A DNA stretch of 64,000 bases, from assembly GCA_943737045.1 (NCBI GenBank), contig CALSFV010000367.1, positions 1 through 64,000 on the forward strand, given 5' to 3'. Source of the DNA: Parapristionchus giblindavisi. Its lineage: Eukaryota > Nematoda > Chromadorea > Rhabditida > Diplogasteridae. Positions 53,886-64,000 of this stretch are shown here, piece by piece. A model generated the notes under the pieces. The model made no database searches and was not told the DNA's origin. It was given only the letters and a program-made list of their open reading frames with translations. Every line of letters starts with the position of its first letter. The stretch's first letter is position 1. The translations under genes were made by a program, and so were the position numbers.

Positions 53886-55395
53886 TTGATCTCTAGTTTA
53901 AACTCTCCGCGCTAGAAGGGAAGCTGGAAACTCGAAACGGTGCGCAGATTCCCTGGTGAATCGCAACTTTTTGTGTACTTTAAGTGTAAAGCGGTCTGAC
54001 CCTTTTTTTGTTTACTCAAATGTGATTTAAAGTACACTTAATGGTTCACGTTGACTCAATATTTAAGCAAACTTGACGTTTTTACCAGAGTATTGTGGGA
54101 CTTGGGAGGGGGATACCTTTGGGCTACGTCAGCGAGGTTTGCGAGTGTTTTGTATCTAGTATGGCCAGGAATTTGTGATCAAAGTTTAGCTCAGTTTGAA
54201 AATAAACCTAATGTTATTGTATCTGTCATATCTCTGGTATTTTAAAACTTAAAGTTTGCTTATCATTCTCACTTGAAGTAGACTTGCAAGCCTACGTCAA
54301 GTTAGACGTAAGTGGTGTATATACTGTAATGTAATATGTCTTAAGTTCTTTCACATGAAGTAGACTTCAAGCAAACTTCAAGTCAGTGACTATATTTAGT
54401 GCAATATATCCAGCGTAGGGGAGTTGGTAGTGGCTAGCGACCGCGGTAAAGTAGGTCCGAAGAAGAGATTAGGCACTCCGGTCTGCATTCGCCTTGAATT
54501 ATCGCTGCAGAGATCTCGCGCCGGTGTTCGTGTGGATAATGGGATTTAGCTTTACCTTTTTTTACAATTATGAGGTTCTCGAGTGTTGTAAGGAGTGTAT
54601 GTATGACTTAATGTGCAGCCGAATGACTGCCTTGAATACCGGGATAGCTTTACTTGTTTATATCCAACGTGGCTCCAGTGAGTAACCTTTATCTTCCCCC
54701 CGTCTTTATCAATCTATCGTACTATAAGGGCAGTGCTCTTCTCTAAATTTCGCTCTTAACTTCCTCTACTTCTTCTTCTTCCTCCTCTTCCTCTTCTTCT
54801 ACTTAGATCTACCATCACTCTCGCACCGCTCTTTCCATATCCCCCACCCTTCGATTTTCACCGTTTCTTCTTCTCATTCGCTCAAAATTTTCGCCCTTGC
54901 CATTCGGCAAACAGTTCAACTAGGGTCTAGGCTTGCTGTAGGCTCACGGTAGGGATCTTACGGTGGACGTTGGGGCTAGGGTTACAGTATCAATAGTACG
55001 GTAGACTATAGATGTTTTGGCTGTCTCATGTATCGTATCTGTTTACCCTCTGTGTTGTTTAAACAATGTGATGCGGATGCTTTGCCAATTTCAGAATCAA
55101 CTCCAACTGCGCACTTACACACGGAAGTCGTTGTGCGGGTACTACGGGAATCAAGGGATCGAGGGAGCACCTCCTCCTCTTCCTTCAATTCTCCACCCCT
55201 CCGCTATAACATCCCTCGCCTCGACCGCCGCTAGACTCCTCCCCTCTCCCCTTTTGCCTCCTCCTCCTCCTCCTCCTCCTCCCTGCCTCCTCCCTCCATC
55301 CTCCCCTCCTCCTCTTCTTCTTCTTCTTCACTCAGTGGTGGACAGGACCACAGAAGAGTCGGGTGTCGAGGTGAAGAACACAAGGGAGGTCCCAC

Positions 55396-58300
55396 ATGTC
55401 GTCCTCGAATTCTGCACTGCCCACTCTTCCGCAACTCTTCTGCGCCCTATGTGTCCTGCTAGTCCACGAGGCCAGCGCGCGGTCACTCGCCACGCTGGAT
55501 GAGCCGTCCTTAAGAACACAGGTATGCCACTAGCTATCTAGCTGAAGACTAGCAGCTAAGCTAATAATTTAGCTCGACCAGCCAGCCAAGCTGTCTATAT
55601 CATGTTCGCACCCGTCCTGGCTATCTATCTACCATCTACTACCCTTTTTGCCTTAGCAGTATCGGGCTTTTGTAAACATTGTCACCCGCTCTCTCTCTCT
55701 CGATCGTCCTTTCTCTTTTCGGCGTATAACTTTGCGTGTCTGGCGTCTCTTCATCCAGTTATGGTCTATACATCGTTCACATATTGAGACTCTCTATCAC
55801 TCTACTCTTACTGGGTATCACTACTCATCACTACTTACTCTCTCGTTCATGCTGTGTTCTCGAATTGATCTGTGCTCTTTATTACTTCCCGATCGATAGT
55901 CGATCGATATATCGATCGATAGTCGATCGATATATCGATCCCGCGCCCACGCCTAGCCAAGTTCGAGTAGACTTTAACGAGGGCAAACTCTTCGTGTCTT
56001 ATTATAGTTCACTTCGTCTCTCTCTGTATGCAGCTTATCGGCCGCTCACATCTTCCAAACCGGTCATTCTAACTTACCTTTTCCCCACCCATTTCAAGGG
56101 CATTTTTGCGCGTTTCGTCCTCTGTCGCCAAAATCTGCGCGCTGTATTTTGACCCCCGCTGTGTCTACCGTAATCCGCCAATCGATATTCGGTTATTTCC
56201 AGTCGGGACCTGACCCTGAATCAGGGTTGGGCTCCTATCAAGTGTCAACATCTGATAGAGTCTTTATGTGTGTTCGATCGAGATAGTGATCATAGTCATT
56301 TTCTATGCATACAAAGCGACGATAAATCGCCCCTATGTTGAGGCGATACAACACTAAAAGTAGGAGCGAGAGCCCCTATGCACCAAACACCCTATGCGAA
56401 GAACACCCTTTGCGGAGGGAGCTGAGCCATGAGCTATCGCTGTAGTAACTCGTTTCACTCTTTACAGGTTTTACTGCGACGCACGCGGCAAGCCGAGCCG
56501 CAGCAATCTCCCGATGCCATTCAACATGTCATAGTAAGTGTGAATTATGCAATAGTAAGTCTCAATCGAGGTGTTAGTGCCCGCGCAGACAGTCAGAGTG
56601 CCTGTGCGCGATCGTTTCTCTTTTCCATTCATCCCGGGACGTTGGAGGGGGGGGGGCTGACGAGCGAAAAGGATCTGTGTTTGTAGGGCAAAGGAATGGA
56701 AAGAGGGCGAAAGTTGATGAAAAGAAGGATTGCGATAGGGATAGGGGGGATTTTACTCATGTTCGGGGGTTGAGAACTGCAACATCTAAAGTGCAAATGC
56801 TTTCACTCTTCAAGAGTAACGCCCTTGGGTAGGGAGAGTCGCTCCGCTTTTTTTGCATCTCCACACTTATATGACCGGGTCGCAAAGTTCAATCCAATGT
56901 TGTCTCTGCCTCTGCCTCTCCTCCTCCCTCTGCCTCTGTCTCTTCCATCTACATACATGTCTGTCGCTAGAGGATCAGATAGGGAGAGGGCGAAAGTGTC
57001 TATTAGTAAGGTCAGCCATGAGGACGAAGGAAGAGGAGGAACGGAGGGAGAGGGAGAGAGGAAGAGGAAGAGGGAGAGAGGAAGAGGGAGAGGAAGAGAG
57101 CTAGAGGGAGGAGAAGAGAAGGAGACGGAGAAGGAGATGGAACTTGACGCCCGTCTTCAACTTGACCTTCTTATCTTCTGTTCTTTATGTGACGGCGATT
57201 TCGATCGGGGGAGGGTTCGAAAGGCGAGAAGAGCCACGCTAAAACTTGAGAGGAGATTTAGGCTTATCGTACTGCGAAATCAGGATTACGGTAGAGCGTA
57301 TGCATATTGAGGATTACTCTACATGCTACAGGCTTATTGAAGCTTGCGGTAGCTGCTGTGGTTACTGTATTGTTGCTCACTTTCCCTGCCTACATTAGCC
57401 GATCCGTTAGTCATTTCTCATCTCGACACAAAAAAGTGAATGAATTATGGGAGACGAGAGAGTGTGGGATATGAAGAGAGCGCAGGCAGTTAGACATTGC
57501 GCGAGAGAGTAGGGGAAAGTGAGAGAGAGGGGTATTCAAGATATAGGAGATCTTGTTCGTCGTGTGACCGACGTTTACTCGATATAGGCCAAGCATGTGG
57601 TCTCTCTCTCTGCGATCTCAACAACACAAAAAAACGCGGCTACCGTACACCCAGATCGCAGGGAAGTACACGGTGGCTGTCAGGCGCGAACTGACTTTAT
57701 AAATCTCCCTCCCGATTGAAAGTAGTTTATTATGAAGGCCGATGAAATGGGACAGTTGAGGTCGAATGGCATGAGAAAGCATTATGAATGGAAGGGTTGA
57801 ATTCCATGGATTACTGTAGTTCAGTAGTTGCGGTAGTGACAGACCGGGGGTACGGTACGTGAGATTTTGTTGCGATAGTGTGGTGTCTTATTCATCGTTT
57901 GTTGTCAAAACTCGCTTATCTCTCTAGATTGATAGTTAGTTGGTTGTATATATCCGTTCCATCAATAGCTGTCTCTTTGCTACCTCTGCCGCTGCTGTCA
58001 ACGCAGTTGTCCCTTAGTTGAGTAGGGCAAAGTATATCGTTGCTATCATAACACAATCTTATGAAGTTCCCGGTCGTGATACCGCCTCCGCCGCAACAAG
58101 GCGCCGGAAAGGGGGTTGGCTTGAGTAGAAACCGAATGTGAGTGTATCTTCAAAATATAAAAGCAGTGGCGTAGTGAAATAACCAACGTAATGGAATTAG
58201 TAGTGACTATTGTTGTTTCAAATATTATCGCTTTTTACGTAAGAAAAATATTTTTTTTAATAAATAAAGAGTATGCGCATGACTTTCGTACCATATAGCC

Positions 58301-61300
58301 ATCATCATTATCGGTCGTTGGCTTTTAGTATATATCGCTGTTTTTTCTTGTTTTTTTGCCACGCACTAGGTGCATTAGCGATGGGGATTACCTCAAGGGA
58401 ATAGTACGGCAAAACTCATTTTGCGCTTCTATGCGTTCTCTGTCTCTCTGTCTGTCTGGCTGACTGTCTCTTCGTTCTTCCTATTATACTGAATGTCAGA
58501 TTGTAGATGGAAAGGCAGGGGGAATATATGATGATAGGCAAAAGGAGGGAATAGAACACACCGCGTTGGAAAAAAACACGCAGGGTTAGACGGATGCCCA
58601 GAGAGCACGCGAAATGAGAGAGTGCAGACATAGAGAGGTTTTTCTTGAACTTGCATATGCCTTCTATATCTTGTCTCTCCTATCCTATTCTATAACTTAC
58701 CTATTCTTGAACTGTAGTGGTACCAGCACATCGCACAAAGGATAGAGATCAGATCTGTGCGTTATTAACGATTTGTTTATCATCGCGAACGATACCATAA
58801 TACCATAACATAGTTAAGAACCAATAGCATTGGACGGTAGAGAGTGGAGAACACATTGAGCTTTGGTGTTGAACTATTCGAGTAAAATTTCTGCAATTAA
58901 TAGCACGATCTAGCACGGATTTTCCGTGATTATGCATGGATTTCAACACCAGAGAGCTTGTGGCCAGAGCGGAGAGTATAATTAACTTGTTGTGTGCGGC
59001 GTTAAACAGTGGTTTAATGTTTTCGGTATTTCGAAATACATTATTATCATGTCATCCGAGTGGGCGGAGTCAAGCCGTAGAGAACGGCTTATTTACACAC
59101 TGTTTATATGTTTATACTAAAAGTTTCACTTAGTCACTGAAACACTTGATCCTAATGGGGATTTGGGAATATCAAATCCGTGTCAATGCGTCAGAACTAT
59201 CCTCTGAAAGGGATAAGCGAACGTTCTAGAGACATTTGGATAATCAGGGGACACCCCGTGCTAAATTTAAACCGCTCAGACATCGCTCTCTCGTAGACAA
59301 GGAAAGCTAGAGAGCGTTACTAGAGCGGACAAAAAATCAAATTAGCGCAGGATGTTCTGTTTAAAGTTATAAGGAAATTAGGATATTAATAGTTGAGATA
59401 TGGCACATATAAAGTTTGACGCTTTGGAATGTGCAAAATCGTATTTCGGTCTGTGTTTACAGATTAAAGCAGAATGATGCTGTTGGTGGGAGATAACGTG
59501 TATCTGAAACCCGGCGTTCCAGCGAAAATACTCTGCAAGAACCAATCAAGGGGCTTCGGCCAATTTAAAGGGAGAGTGGCCTCGCTCAATTTCCTCTTCG
59601 TCGCGCACACTATTTCTCTATCCTCTAACAACGAGAGAGCGTAGAGCGCTGAAGAGACCGTTGACAAAGGTGTCAGCCCCTTTCAAGGCACACTCCGAGC
59701 TAATTTGAAACTCTTCGCTCTGGCAGCGCTCTCTCGTGGACAACGAAAACGAGAGAGTGTGGCCTTTAAAGGGAGTCTGCCAAGCAAATCAAGTTGAGGT
59801 CATATAACTTATCTGATGCTTTCGACATCATAAACATAAGTGAAAAAAATTATAAAAATATTGTGAACGAATTAAATAGTGACCTGAAACGCGAGATCTG
59901 GCAACTTCCTTGTTTTATCGGCTTTGGCCCTACATGATCTGTTCATATCGGAACGATTTATTGTAGCTTTTGTTTAAAAAAACATCTAAACTTTTCAAAA
60001 AAAAATTTTTTTGAATTTATATTGCTTAGTTAGTATAAGAATAATGATCTTGAAGAGTAATTTTTTGAATGGCAGTCTCCCTTTAAGCTAATAATCAACG
60101 TATGTAAACAAAGACAAACAAGCACAATATGCACAAAAATATGTATTATTATTATTATTGACAAAATAAATAGTAATTTAATAATAATATTTGATCATTT
60201 TTGCAGAAACATCTCCAAAAATACGCGTATCTTTCTACCAAGGAGGAACCTAGTGAAGAGGAACTGAAGAAAGCCGTACGGTTATACCAGTCGGTCGCAG
60301 GTGAGTTCTAGTTGATCTTTGATCTTTGGTCTTTGATCTTTGATCTTAATATTAGTGTATTTTGTTGTAGTTTGATCCTTGATCTTCACTTCTTTGCGCA
60401 CCATAAATCGTGTGGCATATGAGTGTTTGTTCCTCTGAGTCACTGGAGGGGCCGTTCCTGTCCAAAAATAGCCATTCCAAAACACGACTACAGTAACTCT
60501 GGCGATCGACTACTCACAGAGAAAATTCTCTTACGAGATGTTGTGTTTTAAGAAATTGACTTCTTATAACAGAATATCAGAAATGGAATTTCTTACTTTG
60601 AGCAAGAGCATTTTTCGCTGATATTTCTTGCAATTAAGAAAATGAAAAGTAAGAAATTATAAATTTAATTAAATTTTCTGTGTGAGTACAGTAACCAAGG
60701 AAATCGACTACAGTAACCCTTAAAATCGTTGCAGGAGTGCCCGCGACAGGCGAGATCGACGCGGATACTGTGGCGGCGACGCGCGCCAAACGATGCGCGC
60801 GACCGGACGCCGCGCGCGAGGACTCTGACGATCTGGGCATACGAGTGAAGCGATTCGGTGAGTGGTTATATATTTTATCTACGCCCGAGAGCGCAACGAG
60901 AACAATTTGAATATACGAGTAAAACATAATGATACATGACTCTCATAAATTACTATGGTGAATAAAAGGGGGTGGGGGGTGCATAAGGTAAGAAATATAT
61001 AGAAATCAATCACAAATATATAGAAAGGTTACGGTAGTCAGTTCGCGATAGTGTTACGTTGTGTGCTGGGGCGGTTACTGTAGCCGCCGTATCAGTGTGC
61101 GGCAAAATTGATCTCTTCCTTATCGTATTACTATCTTGATATGTGTGTATGTCCTGAAATGTTTGATCATTCCATCGCCCTTTGCTTGTCTTCGTTTGTA
61201 TTCTAAAGAGGGGCAGGGAGCGGGAGAGAGGGGGAGAGGGAGAGGGAGGGAGAGGGAGAGAGAGGCAGAGGCAGAGAGGGAGAGAGGGAGAGACAGAAGA

Positions 61301-61405
61301 AGAGGTAGAGAGGAAGAGGTAGAGATAGAGGGTAGACAGAGGGCATGTAGTATCTATGATGATAGCGCGTCTGTTAGAAGCCCAGAGAGGCCAAGAGGGA
61401 GAGGG

Positions 61406-61436
<31 letters not shown>

Positions 61437-63591
61437 GAGAGGGAGAGAGAGGGGGGGAGAGGGTGAGGGAGAGGGTGAGGGAGAAAAGGCAGAGGTAGAG
61501 AGATTGTGGGCACGTGGTCTGCAATCTTCTTGACCAACTGACCAATGGCGAATAACGAATGAGGGGGGGGGGGGGTGGTGAACCACTTTAAGCCCCATAT
61601 TTAGTTATTTATCACCCCTTATTTACTTATTTATCTTCCATTGACAACAAGTGATAGAGATAAATTTGGTGAAATGAAGGGGAAGGAGCTCACTGTATTT
61701 TGTGGGAACCTTCCAAGTCTAGCCTACGTAGAGACAATTATAGTGTAGTGTGTGCAGACAGACATACGGTTCCGTCCGACGGACATTAATTCAAACCTAG
61801 CCATAGACCACAGTGGCATTTACGTAGTGATGTGATCGAGTTTTGATGCACGGCCTCTAAAGGCTGTTCACATTTACATAAGGTTATGGATATAAATAAA
61901 ACGGTTGTGGCCTTTTGGTGGTCAGGACTACAATAAACCGACATGGGCTATAAATAGATTTTTTTAAAAATATTTTAAAAAAAAATTAATTCCAGCTCTG
62001 CCACACGCCTCACGGTGGAATCCCCGACACTTTTTCGGCAGACACAAATTGAAGCTGAAATGGTTGGTCTTTGATCTTTGGTCTTTGGTCTTTGATCGTT
62101 GATCTTTGATCTTTGATCGACTTGTACTTTGTAAAGAGAATAAACTGCAGGTTCATCAGTAAGTACACTACGGACATGCCCAAGGCAGTGGTTAGGTAGG
62201 TCCCACTTAGAGAGGTTCATCAAGGTCCCTCACACTTTGCAGAAGTACACATTTTGAACTCCAAAAACCAAAATAATTCAGTAATTTTAGAAGTACGGTC
62301 AAGAAGGGCTTCGAGATCTGGGCGAAACAAATCCACATCAAGATGCTTACCGAGGTACGGTACTTTTGGGCAACTATATTTTTCCTGATTATGGTAGTAG
62401 GGATTACTGCACTTTTCGGTTACGGTAATTACAGATTACGGTGTCTTGTGACCGCTTGTTGGGCTTAGGAACCGTCGAACATCACTGTGTTTTCTCAGTG
62501 ACTAACCTAAAAACATGGGTACATAACACGAGGTTGATAGCAACCTACAAGTAAGCAATGTTTAGGTGACATTAAGGGAGGCCTATGTTTGTTTGTTGGC
62601 TACTTCTTGCCACCCACTTGAGCATATGATATGATATAGAGGGAGGCGGGCGGATGTGGACATCATCACGGGTGCTGTGCCTGGTCGTACCAGTTCGGCA
62701 CTATTTCGGCGACAAAAATACTTTCCTACCGTAGTAATACTATGATAAATATCTGAAATGCAAATGAATGCGTAACCGGTAATATCGCAATTCCTGCAGT
62801 AATAGCAAGAGAATGGACGGTTATACGATAGAACATCGCATGTTGTTGATGGATATCGTATTTATCCGTGTGCAAAGTTTAAATGAATCGTTGCCTCCCT
62901 CAATGGCCCCTTCATTGCGCACACAGTTTCTCTGTTCTCTAACAACGAGAAAGCATTGCGCGTCGAAGAGACCACTGAGAGAGTGTGCGTTCTCTGTAAA
63001 GAAGGTGACTATTGTGTATATTGTACGGAAATTGGTATGTCGGACAATGTGAAATTGAGAGGGAACCAAGCATACAAATCGGACAGGCACTCACTCACTA
63101 CATGCTTTAAAAGTTGTACTTTCAATGCGCATAGAATGCTTCAAACATGGTGTACAATAAATAAATAAAATAATTTTTTTAATTCTTTCACATATTTTCC
63201 TTACACTTTGTACTTGTTTTACCCTTGTGGTGTAAGATAAATAAATAAAATAAATAAAACATATCATGGATCAATATCAATTATGTCTTTCGGTTCGTGA
63301 GATGAATCTCTATCATTCTATCCGAACAGAAGTATTACGAAAAAAGTCTTGATAAATAAATGAATTTTTTAAATTTAATTTTTTTAATTTTTTGAAAAAT
63401 TTTATTCCTTTAAAAGAACGCTTGGGAATGGGGAATAGGGAATAAATAAATAAATCAATGAATATATTAAATAAATATGATGCGTATTACAGGGCCAACA
63501 AGTGTTCCTCGACTTTGACGAGGCGGATTCGGAAGATGACGCTGACATTAATATACGATGGGAATCAGGAAATCACGGAGATGCACACCCG
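55396..63591 (+). CDS. zmp-2: Matrix metalloproteinase (ZMP family), first seven exons; 3' part beyond the window
   Basis: Secreted zinc endopeptidase of extracellular matrix. Exons: 55396-55521, 60207-60300, 60735-60857, 61996-62062, 62151-62195, 62291-62354, 63493-63591; phases agree, giving 206 codons with no stop. Exon 1 is a signal peptide (core LPQLFCALCVLLV, cleavage near HEASA). Exons 2-3 are a peptidoglycan-binding-like propeptide (LYQSVAGVPATGEIDADT) ending in KRCARPD, a changed form of the cysteine switch PRCGxPD. RVKR at the end of exon 3 fits furin activation. Exons 4-7 begin the catalytic domain: LKLKWFISKYTTDMPK, GFEIWAKQ, and ADINIRWESGNHGDAHP, which matches the metal-binding DADI-x-I..HGD segment of MMPs. 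The HExxH site and any hemopexin domain are not in the window. Symbol given from synteny with C. elegans H19M22.3 (memory); family call is firm, orthology less so. Confidence 0.87.
58950..59003. mobile_element. hairpin family A right-half fragment
   Basis: GTGGCCAGAGCGGAGAGTAT then AACTTGTTGTGTG. Confidence 0.4.
59247..59358. mobile_element. hairpin family A copy
   Basis: GGACACCCCGTGCTAAATTT ... ATCAAATTAGCGCAGGATGT with a GCTCTCTCG/AGAGAGCG stem. Confidence 0.62.
59565..59686. mobile_element. hairpin family B copy in metalloproteinase intron 1
   Basis: TTAAAGGGAGAGTGGCC at the left; the right end is degraded (CAGCCCCTTTCAA). A family A copy follows immediately. Confidence 0.65.
59684..59775. 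mobile_element. hairpin family A copy, right end truncated
   Basis: CAAGGCACACTCCGAGCTAA through GAGAGTGTGGCC, then straight into TTTAAAGGG, so the right terminal repeat is lost. Fused to a family B copy. Confidence 0.6.
60858..61995. other. metalloproteinase intron 3
   Basis: GGGAGA/GAGAGG tracts at 61208-61330 and 61395-61500, and a 13-base G run near 61563. Nothing coding seen. Confidence 0.5.
62355..63492. other. metalloproteinase intron 6
   Basis: One family B copy (62879) and AT-rich AAATAAATAA runs near 63160-63480. A short CAAATGTTTAGG-like patch is not recognised. Confidence 0.45.
62879..63000. mobile_element. hairpin family B copy in metalloproteinase intron 6
   Basis: TTAAATGAATCGTTGCC at the left; the interior TCTGTTCTCTAACAACGAG is typical of the family; the right end is mutated. 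Confidence 0.65.
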
Positions 63592-63627
63592 GTAAGAGAT
63601 TTTTGGGGTAGCTTAAAATAGGGTCCT

Positions 63628-63748
63628 TAAAGGCACACCCCGAGCTTATTTGAAACTCTCCGCCCTTTCAATGCTCTCTCACTTTCTCTGTCGATGAAAG
63701 AGCGTGGCCAATGCGGAGAATAAAATTCACTTGGGGTGCTACTTTAAA
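63628..63748. mobile_element. hairpin family A copy after metalloproteinase exon 7
   Basis: TTAAAGGCACACCCCGAGCT ... TTCACTTGGGGTGCTACTTTAA; complete. Confidence 0.72.
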
Positions 63749-63901
63749 TGGTATTATTAAATAAAGCATAAAATTGTAGTCTTTTGATAATATAGAAAAC
63801 ATGAAAACATGTACTGCTGAAGTTCAAACAATGGTGTGTCCTAACATAGAACTCATTAGAATTCCATTACTGTAATTTATTTTGCGTCAAACTGTGTGAC
63901 T

Positions 63902-64000
63902 TTAAAGGAGTACCACCGACGGTCTCTTCAAAAGTCAATGCTCTCTCGTCGACAGGGAAAGACGAGAGATGAGATAGTGTGTGACGTGAGGAGAGCGTCG
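63902..64000. mobile_element. hairpin element (A/B hybrid), cut by window end
   Basis: Begins TTAAAGGAG and contains GGTCTCTTCA and a GCTCTCTCGTC...GACGAGAGA arm pair; the right end lies beyond the window. Confidence 0.5.

Larger units (their letters stand above)
51885..55395. other. intergenic region between myotactin and the metalloproteinase
   Basis: 3.5 kb: presumed myotactin 3' UTR, CTCCCT tracts at 52355-52405 and 53530-53625, a family A copy at 53772, ACTTCAAG-type motifs at 53980-54390, and a CCTCCT tract at 55245-55330 just before the metalloproteinase start. No supported gene. Confidence 0.5.
55522..60206. other. metalloproteinase intron 1 (4.7 kb)
   Basis: Holds a CGATCGATAG palindromic repeat at 55895-55940, a ten-G run near 56650, GA-rich tracts at 57005-57135, and three hairpin-family copies at 58950-59775. 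No exon candidate needed: exons 1 and 2 join in phase 0. Confidence 0.55.

Overview
The window is nuclear DNA of a nematode. The evidence is two spliced plus-strand genes with nematode-type small exons and mostly short introns, a TTTCAG-type 3' splice consensus, a candidate trans-splice site just before the first ATG, and two products with clear Caenorhabditis counterparts. The many AAG 3' splice sites and repeat-built introns are unlike C. elegans. A diplogastrid (Pristionchus-like) species is possible, but this is a weak guess.

Layout. Positions 1-3866 are the upstream region: CT/GA-rich simple repeats, short palindromic repeats, and an AT-rich outron-like stretch. Positions 3867-51884 hold one giant gene. 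I rebuilt 116 coding exons by hand; two of them are alternative. Every junction keeps the reading frame, giving about 4463 residues: signal peptide, about 36-37 fibronectin type III (FN3) repeats, one transmembrane segment and a cytoplasmic tail of about 550 residues. This matches myotactin (LET-805), the epidermal receptor of nematode fibrous organelles (hemidesmosome-like attachments that link muscle, epidermis and cuticle). Positions 51885-55395 are intergenic. Positions 55396 to the window end hold the first seven exons of a matrix metalloproteinase (signal peptide, propeptide with a modified cysteine switch, furin-like site, start of the catalytic domain). The catalytic zinc site lies beyond the window. 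From memory, let-805 (H19M22.2) and zmp-2 (H19M22.3) are neighbours in C. elegans, so the pair looks like conserved microsynteny.

The most interesting points are these. (1) Two phase-matched exons (40333-40438 and 40649-40757) each encode a complete transmembrane segment, so they can only be used one at a time. (2) Many introns in both genes are built almost wholly from one of two short motifs, CTTAAG-like or GATCTTT, and about 30% of 3' splice sites are AAG. (3) Non-autonomous DNA transposons are dense: two related hairpin families with apparent TTAA target sites (more than 25 copies), a 2.2-kb foldback with a 305-bp hAT-type element nested in it, a second hAT-type element, a 1.03-kb palindrome with TA target sites, and a dead 1.28-kb mariner. 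(4) The cytoplasmic tail has a fourfold F-x-x-G-Y-x-x-G-F motif.

All splice sites were called by eye from sequence and frame. No transcript data or database search was used.
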